DNA of 64,000 nucleotides. Origin: an uncultured Clostridia bacterium. GTDB taxonomy: Bacteria; Bacillota; Clostridia; Peptostreptococcales; Anaerovoracaceae. Positions within the stretch are counted from its first letter, which is position 1, and each line of letters opens with the position of its first letter. Position numbers and translations under genes: made by a program. Below the pieces are notes generated by a model. That model saw only the letters and a program-made list of their open reading frames with translations, made no database searches and was not told where the DNA came from. This document shows, one piece after another, positions 8,954-17,041 of this stretch. The DNA is taken from NCBI GenBank assembly GCA_937900415.1, contig CALCEY010000009.1, positions 124,001 to 188,000 of the forward strand, in the 5' to 3' direction.

Positions 8954-8975
8954 ATAGCGGCCGTAAAGCCGCTAT
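8954..8975. terminator. Hairpin terminator after the dlt-like operon
   Basis: Perfect 8-bp stem ATAGCGGC/GCCGCTAT with a 6-nt loop, 32 bases downstream of the carrier-protein stop on the minus strand. T-rich sequence follows. It separates the dlt-like operon from the polymer module below 8.7 kb. Confidence 0.65.
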
Positions 8976-9007
8976 TTTATAACAGTATATCTTTCTTGTA
9001 TCTATCC

Positions 9008-9238
9008 TTATTCTTCGTCCGTAAGCTTTTGCACGAGGCTGTAAAGAGCCGCTGCGCTGTTAAAATTGGCCGGTATAATATCGGCCGCCGATACTTTAAC
9101 ATCGTACTCTTCTTCGATCATCATTACGATTTGAATTATATCAAAAGAATCAAGAAATTTTCCGTCAATGAGATTATTACAATTCTCAAAATCAACTCCG
9201 TCTTTAATTTCTTTCAGTAATTCAATAAATTCACCCAT
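9008..9238 (-). CDS. DltC-like acyl/aminoacyl carrier protein
   Basis: A 76-residue acidic carrier protein. Ser31 in FLDSFDIIQIV is the expected phosphopantetheine attachment site; the DSF form is closer to DltC (LLDSFGT) than to fatty-acid ACP (DSL). It closes the operon that also codes for an AMP-ligase, MBOAT and SGNH proteins, so it should receive the acyl group activated by the ligase and hand it to the MBOAT channel at the membrane. It lies 34 bases after the symporter gene, with Shine-Dalgarno AAGGAG before ATG 9238. A phosphopantetheinyl transferase is not in the window. Confidence 0.85.
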   Translation of the reverse strand: MGEFIELLKEIKDGVDFENCNNLIDGKFLDSFDIIQIVMMIEEEYDVKVSAADIIPANFNSAAALYSLVQKLTDEE

Positions 9239-9272
9239 AACTCTCTTCTCCTTTTTTAATTCTTTCGTATTT

Positions 9273-10856
9273 TTAAAAACCTGACGGTAATATCCACAAT
9301 ACTGTTAAAATGGCACAGACAGATATTCCAACAAGCACTGAAGCCCTTGTTTTCTTAAGCGTTGCCTTTATCTCCTTCACATTCTTTTCAGATTCAGGAA
9401 TTACAAACAGCTTTTCTCTTTCAGCTTTTTCTTCAGGCGTAACCTTTGTAAGCTTGGTTGCTATCACCATGGCGATTATATTGCAGGCCATTCCGATAAT
9501 GCTCGGGTCTAAATATGCAGGCAATGTAACCCCTGCCGAAACAGTATAGAAATTTACAGCAAAGCAGCTTATGAATCCGAAAAGCATACCGCAGAAAGCA
9601 CCCGCCTTTGTAAGTCTCTTGCTGAATATACTTGCTATGGCGACAGGCATCCAGGAACTTGCCACTATTGCAACTCCCATTATCATTATCCAGAATATTG
9701 AAGGCGGCTTTACAATTGCAAGAGCAAGCACTACCACGCAAACAACTGTCATGCTTATCCGGCTTATTTTTATCGACCTCTTTCCTTCTGCCTTTGCTAT
9801 ATCGTTGGCAAAAGAAGCTCCTATAAGCGATAAAAACGTCGTGGCCGATGAAATTCCTGCCGATAAAACTCCTGTGAGCAAAATAACTCCTATCACTTTC
9901 GGCATAAGGTTCATCGCCGCCCATATCATTACATGGGACGAATCCTCTATATCAGGATTAGCTGCGTTTACCATGACGGCAGAGATTCCGGCCAAAAATT
10001 CCAGAACGAAAACGCCTAGAGCCGCCGGAAAAGCCGCTCTTATAACTACGCTTTCATTCCTCGCCATCTGATATCTGCTGGACTGCCACGGTCCCACCAT
10101 ACACACGGACATCCATGCTATTCCGTAAGTAAGACCCCATGCGATATTTTCAGCTCCCGTATCGTATAAGGCGCCCGGTCTGCCGCTCCAGGTCAGCAGG
10201 TCATGAGTCTGCGGGTTTTCCGCAAGACTTCCTAAGGTTTCAAACCAGCCTCCGCCTGAATTGTTTGCGATAAATAATGCCGCTATAATCAGTGAAAATG
10301 TAAATACGCTTGCCATCAACGTATCGGTTATCAAAACGCCCCTCGAACCGGATGTTATGGAAATAAAAGCAAATACAATCAACGCAAGCGTTATGCAGAT
10401 ATTGTAATTTATCCCCGTTACCAAAGTCATCAGCGTTCCTATTCCCTGGATTACCGAAAGCAGGTAAACGGTCATGGTTATTATAGCCGTAACAGCCGCC
10501 AGAATTCTCATTTTATTGGAATTAAATCTTTTTCCGAAAAATTCCGGTATAGTAAGCGCCTCGCTCCTTCTCAAATATCTTCCGAAAAAAATTGCCCCTA
10601 CTATGTATCCTGCCGACTGCATACCGGCAAATATTATTATAGGTACGAAAGCTCCGTCATAGCACTGAGCAGCGTCTCCCATAAACAGTCCCGTGCTTGT
10701 ATATGAGGCAATCATGGAACCTGCAATCAGAAATACCGGGGCTTTTCTGCCGGCCACATAGAAGTCTTCGGCGCTTTTAACCTTTCTGCTTATAACTGCG
10801 CCTATGGCTAAATATATAACCATAGCTACACACATTCCTATAAAATAAATATTCAC
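9273..10856 (-). CDS. Sodium:solute symporter (SSS family) within the dlt-like operon
   Basis: A 527-residue membrane protein with about 13 transmembrane segments and SSS features: SAEDFYVAGR near residue 30, GSMIASYTSTGLFMG, and SAGISSATTFLSLIG near residue 345 (sodium-site region). SSS proteins import prolines, sugars, pantothenate or small monocarboxylates with Na+. The start is GTG 10856, which overlaps the stop of the 39-residue membrane ORF by four bases (GTGA), so they are translationally coupled. A transporter inside a dlt-type operon is not part of the classical dltXABCD set. The natural reading is that it supplies the acid that the ligase activates, but the substrate is unknown. Confidence 0.85.
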   Translation of the reverse strand: MNIYFIGMCVAMVIYLAIGAVISRKVKSAEDFYVAGRKAPVFLIAGSMIASYTSTGLFMGDAAQCYDGAFVPIIIFAGMQSAGYIVGAIFFGRYLRRSEALTIPEFFGKRFNSNKMRILAAVTAIITMTVYLLSVIQGIGTLMTLVTGINYNICITLALIVFAFISITSGSRGVLITDTLMASVFTFSLIIAALFIANNSGGGWFETLGSLAENPQTHDLLTWSGRPGALYDTGAENIAWGLTYGIAWMSVCMVGPWQSSRYQMARNESVVIRAAFPAALGVFVLEFLAGISAVMVNAANPDIEDSSHVMIWAAMNLMPKVIGVILLTGVLSAGISSATTFLSLIGASFANDIAKAEGKRSIKISRISMTVVCVVVLALAIVKPPSIFWIMIMGVAIVASSWMPVAIASIFSKRLTKAGAFCGMLFGFISCFAVNFYTVSAGVTLPAYLDPSIIGMACNIIAMVIATKLTKVTPEEKAEREKLFVIPESEKNVKEIKATLKKTRASVLVGISVCAILTVLWILPSGF

Positions 10857-10972
10857 TCTTCCTTCTTGTCCCCTTCCAGAATCTCTTTATATTCTTTTTT
10901 CAGATGACGATTGCCGATAAGACTGGCCGCAAGCAGCCATCCGCCTAAAAACAGCGCAATTGCAAATTTCAT
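10853..10972 (-). CDS. 39-residue single-span membrane peptide coupled to the symporter
   Basis: A small gene read on the minus strand from ATG 10972 to TGA 10853. It encodes an N-terminal hydrophobic helix (residues 3-20, FAIALFLGGWLLAASLIG) and a charged tail rich in Lys and Glu. A strong Shine-Dalgarno (AAGGAAGGGG) sits in front of it, it starts 14 bases after the AMP-ligase stop, and its stop overlaps the symporter GTG. These placements argue that it is real. Small accessory peptides are known beside some sodium symporters, and the dlt operon has its own small membrane peptide, DltX; either role is possible. I do not recognise a named family. Confidence 0.7.
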   Translation of the reverse strand: MKFAIALFLGGWLLAASLIGNRHLKKEYKEILEGDKKEE

Positions 10973-10986
10973 CGAATCCCCTTCCT

Positions 10987-12489
10987 TTAAATCATTTCCT
11001 TAAGCTTCGTCCTGTCTACCTTGCCGTTTAAATTCATAGGCATTTCCTCTAATTTTTTTATTTTATTCGGTATCATATAGTCCGGAAGCAGACTCTTTAA
11101 ATTCTCTGTTATCTCCTCTTTTTCCACATTTCCGGTATAAAAAAGAACAATCTTAGATCTTTTCATATCGTACAGGCAGCAGTTTCTCTCAATACCGTCT
11201 AATGATGATACTGCCGTTTCGATTTCACCAAGCTCAATTCTGTTTCCCATATGCTTTATCTGGAAGTCTTTGCGGGAAATATATATAAGCTCCCCATTCT
11301 CATTGTACTTAACCAGGTCGCCGGTTCTGTAAATTTTTTCTTCATACGTTTTGTTGAAAGGATTCTGTACAAACGCCTCGGCAGTTTTTTCCGGGTCGTT
11401 ATAATACCCATATGCGAGTGAAGGGCCTCTGCCGCAGAGCTCTCCTACCTCTCCGTCTTTCACCGGCAGGTTGTTGTCGTCAAGGAGCAGTATATCCATA
11501 TGATCGCAGGCTTTTCCTATCGGAAGCGCCTCGTCATTTTCGTGTCTCCTGTCTACTCTGTAAAAGGCTATAATATCCGTCATTTCCGTAGGGCCGTAAT
11601 GATTTACAAATGTCGCGTCCGGATATTCGTCCATCCACATATTGAGCTGCTTTACAGGCATTACCTCTCCGCTGAACATTATCAGTTTAAGCTTATCCAA
11701 ATGTATTTCCGGAACAGCTCTGAAATTGGCTACCGTACACAGAGCTGACGGCACCCAATATATCGTATTTACATTCTTTTCTTTTAGATATTGCAAAAGC
11801 ATTATAGGGAAAGAGAACAGCTGCTTAGGTACGATATATGTCGTTGCTCCGTTTTTCAGAGTCTGATAAATATCAAGTCCTGACATTACAAAATAAAACG
11901 GCGTTTGATTTGCAAAAATGGTGCTGCTGTCTATTTTAAATTCTTCAGTCAGCCATTCCGAATATGCTGTAATTGCCCTGTGGGATATAACGACTCCCTT
12001 GGGAGTACCTGTCGAGCCGGAGGTGAAAAGAACATAGCATACGTCGGTTTCTGTAATTTTCTCACCGGTCTCTTTTATTATCTCTTCATCGACCTCGCCC
12101 TGCATGAGGTTTTCATATAAAAGGACGTCTGCTTTTCCGTCAGCAAAGGCTCTTGCAGCTTCTTCATGCGCCTTATCGGTTATAACGGCCTTCGGTTCAA
12201 GCTTATTCATAATTTTGCTTATTCTGTCCTGAGGCATATTAACATCTATACAAGTATAAAAGTTGCCGCTGTAGGCGACCCCCATAAATGCGTTGATGCA
12301 CTCTACGCACTTGTCCATATAGACGGCGACGGGACTTTTAAAGAAAGCTTTTTTTATAAGCCCGCCTGCGATTTTATGCGCTTCATTTCTTATTTCGGAA
12401 AAGGTTATTTCCCGTCTTTCGTCTGCGAATGCAACCTTGTCCGGATATGCGCCCGCCGAATGTTCAAGATAATCGGTTACTGCTTTCAT
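10987..12489 (-). CDS. DltA-like AMP-ligase with an altered substrate pocket
   Basis: A 500-residue adenylating enzyme of DltA size: TSGSTGTPKG at 156-165, YGPTE at 298-302, RTGD at 388-391 and the C-terminal catalytic lysine in NLNGK (Lys490). It should activate a carboxylic acid with ATP and load it on the adjacent carrier protein. Two pocket residues differ from D-alanine-specific DltA: the FD motif whose Asp binds the substrate amino group is FV here (Val201), and the Cys of the CGE motif linked to D-Ala selectivity is Ser273 (FSGE). Loss of the Asp argues against an alpha-amino acid substrate. Shine-Dalgarno GGGGAG precedes ATG 12489. Family and ligase role are secure; the non-D-Ala substrate is inference. 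Confidence 0.85.
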   Translation of the reverse strand: MKAVTDYLEHSAGAYPDKVAFADERREITFSEIRNEAHKIAGGLIKKAFFKSPVAVYMDKCVECINAFMGVAYSGNFYTCIDVNMPQDRISKIMNKLEPKAVITDKAHEEAARAFADGKADVLLYENLMQGEVDEEIIKETGEKITETDVCYVLFTSGSTGTPKGVVISHRAITAYSEWLTEEFKIDSSTIFANQTPFYFVMSGLDIYQTLKNGATTYIVPKQLFSFPIMLLQYLKEKNVNTIYWVPSALCTVANFRAVPEIHLDKLKLIMFSGEVMPVKQLNMWMDEYPDATFVNHYGPTEMTDIIAFYRVDRRHENDEALPIGKACDHMDILLLDDNNLPVKDGEVGELCGRGPSLAYGYYNDPEKTAEAFVQNPFNKTYEEKIYRTGDLVKYNENGELIYISRKDFQIKHMGNRIELGEIETAVSSLDGIERNCCLYDMKRSKIVLFYTGNVEKEEITENLKSLLPDYMIPNKIKKLEEMPMNLNGKVDRTKLKEMI

Positions 12490-12524
12490 AAATAGTTTCT
12501 CCCCCTCATAAAAACGGCTTTGTC

Positions 12525-13679
12525 TTAATTTTTCGCTTTGCTTGTGTTTCTCATTTCCTTGAGCTTATCCATTACCGGCTTCTTTTCATATAAAGGCTCC
12601 TTCTCATTTTTTTCCGTAAGCTCCTCGGCGTATTCATAATAAAGCTTAGTATATTCAGCGCTTTCTTCCCAGCGCTGCCTGTCTTTATCACTCAATTCCG
12701 CAGGCTTAATATCATAATGCTTAACAAGATAGCCGGCAAAGTAATCGGTAAATTTCTGCTGTCCCCTGTAATTAAGATGACCATCGTTGTAAAAATCTCT
12801 GTCAGGGTCTATTTTCATCTCCTCAAAGTTAATTTTATCAAATCTTGCCACATCAAATCCGTAGCTTTTTATTATATCCTCTGCTCTGTTGAGATAAGGG
12901 ACGTTTGTTTCAAATCCGTTAACATCGGTAATTCTGTGAGGATTTTCATAAAACATAACGTTTTTTATATCGTTGTCTTTACAATATTCAAGAAAGTCTA
13001 TGAGCCCTTTTTCAAATTCCGGATTCAGTTCTTCTCGTTTATCATTTTTCGATACGTCTAAAATATTTCCTTCTGTTGGATAAACTCCCGTCATGCCGAA
13101 GTTTCCTTTGAGCAAAGAATATCCTCTTAATTTTATATCCAACAGACTCGTATTTACGCTCACGCCCTTTTTTTCAAAAATCTTATTTTTATATTTGGTC
13201 AAGGGAAAATAATATGCTATATCATCTTCACAGGCCATCCGTTCTATAGCTTTTGATTTTTCTTCAATATCCGGTATTCCGTCTACTATATAATGACTCA
13301 CAGCCAGATCTTTATATGGCTTTTTACGATACGCCATACAGTTCATTTCTATAACTATAAGTTCAGGCTTTTGTGTACGTTGGATTTCTTCAAGCATGGT
13401 TTTCCATGCAAAAGTTCTGTTTCCTGCTACTGCATAGGGATAGCTGGTAAAACCATATTTATCATATGCCATGGGCGCATTATATCCTGTATACACCTCG
13501 CTGGCGCCTACGAGAACCACGTCAAGGGTATTTTGCGGTTCCTGATAAAATCCATAAACTCTTATACTGCTGTGGCTTATGTCGCGTAAAACCGTAAATT
13601 GCAGCAATATGCTGCTTATCACGATTGCCGCTATGAGAAACGTTATTTTCAATACTCTTTTTATATATATTTTAGTCAT
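12525..13679 (-). CDS. SGNH/DltD- or AlgJ-like membrane-anchored acyl-transfer partner
   Basis: A 384-residue protein with one N-terminal transmembrane anchor (about residues 9-28) and an extracytoplasmic SGNH-type domain: VLVGASEVYTGY near residue 58 (catalytic Ser60) and DFYNDGHLNYRGQ near residue 300 (Asp/His pair). Such proteins work with MBOAT acyltransferases in D-alanylation and polysaccharide O-acetylation and move the acyl group to the final polymer. A frame start at 13685 exists, but AGGAG is placed for ATG 13679, six bases on. The gene begins right after the MBOAT stop, so the two are coupled. Confidence 0.8.
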   Translation of the reverse strand: MTKIYIKRVLKITFLIAAIVISSILLQFTVLRDISHSSIRVYGFYQEPQNTLDVVLVGASEVYTGYNAPMAYDKYGFTSYPYAVAGNRTFAWKTMLEEIQRTQKPELIVIEMNCMAYRKKPYKDLAVSHYIVDGIPDIEEKSKAIERMACEDDIAYYFPLTKYKNKIFEKKGVSVNTSLLDIKLRGYSLLKGNFGMTGVYPTEGNILDVSKNDKREELNPEFEKGLIDFLEYCKDNDIKNVMFYENPHRITDVNGFETNVPYLNRAEDIIKSYGFDVARFDKINFEEMKIDPDRDFYNDGHLNYRGQQKFTDYFAGYLVKHYDIKPAELSDKDRQRWEESAEYTKLYYEYAEELTEKNEKEPLYEKKPVMDKLKEMRNTSKAKN

Positions 13680-13688
13680 AAACATCTC

Positions 13689-15296
13689 CTAAAACTGCAT
13701 ATATACAAAATCCGCCGGATTATATCCCGGTCCGTAGGTGCCCAGCACGATTATCGCCATGACGCCTGCGTATATGATTACCCATCTCAACATAAAAGTC
13801 TTTTGATCCAGCATATCTCTTATCGTGGTATCCTTATGCGTTTCCTGTATTATTCCGACGATCAGAAGTACAAAAGAACATATTAAAAGGAGTACATACT
13901 CATCCTTAAACAGAGGCATGCCCTTAATCTGTTCATATGCCACGCTGAAATTCTGGTCGAAAAGCATGTTTCTGAACATTATCATCGCGCCTTTCATGTT
14001 TGGCGCCAAATCAATTACATATCCTATATAGACAAGCAGGAAAGTTCTTGCTATTCTGAAAAGTCTGAAGAGGAAAGCCTCCTCGTTAATGTGGAGAAGT
14101 CTGTTGGTACTCTTATATACAGGTGCAAGTATGGTGGACATCATCAGTATTATTCCGTTCCATAATCCGTATACTACAAATTTCCATCCTGCGCCGTGCC
14201 ATATTCCCACTAAAATAAATATTATCAGCGACGCAAAGGCCGAAGGCAAAACCTTCGACACATGACTTCCGAAGCTCGATTTGCCGAATTTTGAATTCTT
14301 CAGCCGCTTTGACACATTAGCCGAAGCCTTTGACAGGGAGATGGAATAGAACACATAGTTTTTCATCCATGCACCCAGGCTTATATGCCATCTGCGCCAG
14401 TAATCTCCCAAAGAAACTGCAAAATAAGGTCTTCTGAAATTATCTATCATATCTATTCCGAGAATCTGAGCAATTCCCCTTGATATATCAATGCCTCCGG
14501 CGAAGTCTGCGTAAAGTTGCAACGCGTAGAGAAACACCATAAACGTTATAGTCGTTCCGTTATAAGAATATACGTCTTCTGTAAATTGACTTAAAACAAC
14601 CCATGCGCGGTCTGCTATGACAAGTTTTTTAAATACACCCCATAAAATAAGCTCCGCGCCATGCTTAAAATTGGCAAAGCTCAGCCTGTGCGGCTCATAC
14701 AGCTGATGGGCAAGCTGGCTGTACGTGCTTATAGGACCTTGCAGTATCTGCGGAAAAAATGATAAAAACAATGCGAATTTAGCTATGTTTCTCTCTGCCG
14801 TTATCGCTCCCCTATAAACGTCTATCAAATATCCTACAGCCTGAAAAGTATAGAATGAAATTCCCAATGGCAGAATCAAATTTAATTTCGGAAGCAGGGC
14901 TTGTCCCGAAACTGAATTGAATGTATCCGAAGCAACTCCGTAAAATTTAAAAAACGCCAATATTCCGAAATTTAAAAAGAGAGCAATGACTATCGTTATG
15001 CGATTCCGCCGGTTAACGGCTTCTTTGAACTTTTTGCGTTCTTCTCGCTCCCATACGCCTTTATTCTTTTTAATGATTTCAGACGCTCTCTCATTCTTAT
15101 TCTGCATCGAAATTGCAGCAGCATATATGGAAAATGTGGTGATAAGCAAAAACACCGCCAGTTTTATGCTGAAAAACAGATAAAAAGCATAACTAAAAAT
15201 AAGCAAGCAAATCCATTGCTTGCTTTTAGGACAAACAAAATACGCTACAAATAAAATAATTGCAAACATGCAAAATTCAATGGAAAAATATGACAT
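13689..15296 (-). CDS. MBOAT acyltransferase (AlgI/DltB-like)
   Basis: A 535-residue polytopic protein of the MBOAT family: LPLGISFYTFQAVGYLIDVY near 142-161, FFPQILQGPIS, ADFAGGIDISRG, DYWRRWHISLG (His304) and GIWHGAGWKF with the catalytic His367. Its length and motifs are nearer AlgI than the shorter DltB, but the operon also contains the ligase and carrier protein that feed DltB in D-alanylation. It should pass the activated acyl group across the membrane to the SGNH partner. It is the first gene of the dlt-like operon and is preceded by a TTGACA/TATAAT promoter with a G9 spacer. Confidence 0.85.
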   Translation of the reverse strand: MSYFSIEFCMFAIILFVAYFVCPKSKQWICLLIFSYAFYLFFSIKLAVFLLITTFSIYAAAISMQNKNERASEIIKKNKGVWEREERKKFKEAVNRRNRITIVIALFLNFGILAFFKFYGVASDTFNSVSGQALLPKLNLILPLGISFYTFQAVGYLIDVYRGAITAERNIAKFALFLSFFPQILQGPISTYSQLAHQLYEPHRLSFANFKHGAELILWGVFKKLVIADRAWVVLSQFTEDVYSYNGTTITFMVFLYALQLYADFAGGIDISRGIAQILGIDMIDNFRRPYFAVSLGDYWRRWHISLGAWMKNYVFYSISLSKASANVSKRLKNSKFGKSSFGSHVSKVLPSAFASLIIFILVGIWHGAGWKFVVYGLWNGIILMMSTILAPVYKSTNRLLHINEEAFLFRLFRIARTFLLVYIGYVIDLAPNMKGAMIMFRNMLFDQNFSVAYEQIKGMPLFKDEYVLLLICSFVLLIVGIIQETHKDTTIRDMLDQKTFMLRWVIIYAGVMAIIVLGTYGPGYNPADFVYMQF

Positions 15297-15363
15297 CCTC
15301 TACCCCGATTGAAAAATCTATTGCTATTTTTCTACTTAAATATTATATAAAATTACAGTATAC

Positions 15364-15393
15364 ATTATACCCCCCCCCATAGAATACTGTCAA
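15364..15393 (-). promoter_or_regulatory. Sigma-A promoter with a G9 spacer tract (possibly phase variable)
   Basis: On the minus strand TTGACA (15388-15393) and TATAAT (15364-15369) are both consensus and lie 18 bp apart. Nine of the spacer bases are a G run (15370-15378). The optimum is 17 bp, so loss of one G would improve spacing and gain would weaken it. An inverted repeat ACAGTAT (15355-15361) / ATACTGT (15384-15390) brackets the -10 and the tract and could be an operator. The MBOAT start is about 68 bases downstream of the -10. Confidence 0.8.
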
Positions 15394-15401
15394 TATAAAA
15401 C

Positions 15402-15419
15402 AACGGCATTACTGCCGTT
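15402..15419 (-). terminator. Short terminator at the end of the ABC exporter operon
   Basis: Stem AACGGCA/TGCCGTT (7 bp, 4-nt loop) overlapping the TAA stop of the ABC ATPase, followed on the minus strand by TTGTTTTATATT. It directly precedes the -35 of the dlt-like promoter, so two transcription units abut within about 10 bases. Confidence 0.55.
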
Positions 15420-16137
15420 ATTTTTCGTAAAGTTCTATTGCCTTTTCTATATCTCCGTCGAAAATCAGCTTTCCTTTTTCCAAAACCATTCCTCTGCTGC
15501 AAAATTCTCTTGCCATGCTTGTAGAATGTGTCACAAACAAAAATGTAACGTCTCCGTTTCCCATTATCTGATTTACTTTATTCATACATTTTTTTCTGAA
15601 AGCCTTATCTCCTACGCTCAAAGCCTCGTCAACAATCAGAATCTCCGGTTCAACATTTACATTTATTGAAAATCCCAGTCTTGATTTCATGCCGCTTGAA
15701 TAAGTACGCACCGGCTGGTCAATGTAGTCTCCGATTTCAGCAAAATCCACAATTTCATCCTCGACTTCTGCGATTTGCTTATCCGTCATTCCCATTATAT
15801 TGCATTTCAGATAGATGTTTTCCCTGCCCGTAAACTCTCCGTCAAAACCGGCGGTAAGCTCAAGCAGAGCGCTGACTCTTCCGTCTATCGTTATGTTTCC
15901 CGAGGTAGGAAACGTAACTTCTGTTATCATCTTCATTATAGTCGATTTTCCGGCGCCGTTTTTCCCCAGCAAGGCCACGCTTTCGCCTTTGTCAACTCTG
16001 AAAGAAAGATCGTTTACGGCTTTATTCTCCTTGTATTTTATCTTTTTAGAAAAAATCCCGAGAAATCTATGCTTATCATTCTTATATAATTTATATATCT
16101 TTGTCACGTGGTCAAATACAATAACACTGTTAGCCAT
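15418..16137 (-). CDS. Polysaccharide/teichoic acid ABC exporter, ATPase (TagH/Wzt-like)
   Basis: A 239-residue ATPase with Walker A GKNGAGKST near residue 58, the ABC signature YSSGMKSRLG near 147 and Walker B ILIVDEALS near 169. The LELTAGFDGEFTGRENIY stretch is typical of the TagH/Wzt exporters of teichoic acids and O-antigens. It lacks the long C-terminal extension seen in B. subtilis TagH. It follows its permease by 18 bases. With it, it should flip a lipid-linked polymer outward; the TagF-type cluster below 8.7 kb is the obvious source of cargo. Confidence 0.88.
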   Translation of the reverse strand: MANSVIVFDHVTKIYKLYKNDKHRFLGIFSKKIKYKENKAVNDLSFRVDKGESVALLGKNGAGKSTIMKMITEVTFPTSGNITIDGRVSALLELTAGFDGEFTGRENIYLKCNIMGMTDKQIAEVEDEIVDFAEIGDYIDQPVRTYSSGMKSRLGFSINVNVEPEILIVDEALSVGDKAFRKKCMNKVNQIMGNGDVTFLFVTHSTSMAREFCSRGMVLEKGKLIFDGDIEKAIELYEK

Positions 16138-16155
16138 TATCTTTCTTTTTCTCCT

Positions 16156-16962
16156 TTAAAGAACATCCGCAATATCCTTATACAACTTTTTATATGCCCA
16201 CAGCGCAAGCACTATCATTACAGCCAGCACTATAAAATAATTTCTCAATTCAAGCGGCACCTCAAAAAACCATGTTTTATCTATAAATACATGCCTGTAA
16301 CCGTTGACTATTATAGTGACGGGATTAAACATCAGTATATTCTTTATCCATACCTGTTCGATGCCGTTCACATCGTACATTATGCCGGATACCCAGAATA
16401 TGGCCGTTGTAAACGCCTTTACCAGATTCAGAAAATCCTTGCTCATTGCTGAAAGCATGCCCGCAAAAATAGCCCAAAATGTGAAAAACACAAACATAAA
16501 CAAAATGTATACCGGAAGTTGCAAAAAATACTTGTCCGGAAAATATCCGAATAAAGCAAAAATTACAGCTGTAACTGCAAGCAGTATAAAATGCACCGTC
16601 AGCTTAGATAAGCTTGTAAAGGTCGGTATAACAGAAATAGGAAATTTCATTTTCGTAACAAGATGCTTGTTTCCTCTTATACAGCTTGCACCGCCTGTTA
16701 TCATTTCTGTCATATAAAACCACGGAACAAAGCCTGCAATCATCCACAAAAAAAACGGATAGCCATCCACATCATTGCCTGTTCTCAATCCAAAGCTGAA
16801 TGCGAACCAAAAAACGAAAATAGTGACTACCGGTTTTATGAATGCCCAGGCCCAGCCTAAGGCGGAGCCTCTGTAGGTTTTTATCAAATCGGATTTAGCC
16901 AGCTTTACAATCTGTTTCCTGTATTTTAGATGTTCGTTAAAAATCGTTTTAATTATATTCAC
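16156..16962 (-). CDS. Polysaccharide/teichoic acid ABC exporter, permease (TagG/Wzm-like)
   Basis: A 268-residue ABC-2 type membrane protein with six predicted transmembrane segments. The N-terminal LAKSDLIKTYRGSALGWAW is the classic start of TagG/Wzm permeases. The start codon is GTG 16962 with AAGGGA nine bases upstream. It is the first gene of a two-gene operon with the ATPase, read from a strong promoter 51-79 bases upstream. Cargo probably a teichoic-acid-like polymer, by association. Confidence 0.88.
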   Translation of the reverse strand: MNIIKTIFNEHLKYRKQIVKLAKSDLIKTYRGSALGWAWAFIKPVVTIFVFWFAFSFGLRTGNDVDGYPFFLWMIAGFVPWFYMTEMITGGASCIRGNKHLVTKMKFPISVIPTFTSLSKLTVHFILLAVTAVIFALFGYFPDKYFLQLPVYILFMFVFFTFWAIFAGMLSAMSKDFLNLVKAFTTAIFWVSGIMYDVNGIEQVWIKNILMFNPVTIIVNGYRHVFIDKTWFFEVPLELRNYFIVLAVMIVLALWAYKKLYKDIADVL

Positions 16963-17012
16963 TTAAGTATTCCCTTTTAATCATTTTACTTCTAATTACT
17001 AATCAACAAATA

Positions 17013-17041
17013 ATTTTACTAATTTTTTCTGTTCATGTCAA
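17013..17041 (-). promoter_or_regulatory. Sigma-A promoter of the ABC exporter operon
   Basis: Minus strand TTGACA (17036-17041), 17-bp spacer, TAAAAT (17013-17018). The -35 overlaps the stop codon of the XRE gene that ends at 17038, so the exporter operon can be transcribed on its own. Confidence 0.7.

Noticed and set aside
8897..9220. 107-codon plus-strand open frame with a Lys/Arg-rich start
   Set aside because: It runs across the terminator and antisense to the carrier protein; no Shine-Dalgarno and no family-like sequence.
9571..10071. 166-codon plus-strand open frame
   Set aside because: It lies wholly antisense to the symporter gene, has no ribosome site, and its sequence is a low-complexity shadow of the membrane protein.
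15355..15390. Invertible promoter element flanked by 7-bp inverted repeats
   Set aside because: The repeats are too short and too close for known invertases and overlap the -35; no recombinase gene is nearby. An operator is more likely.
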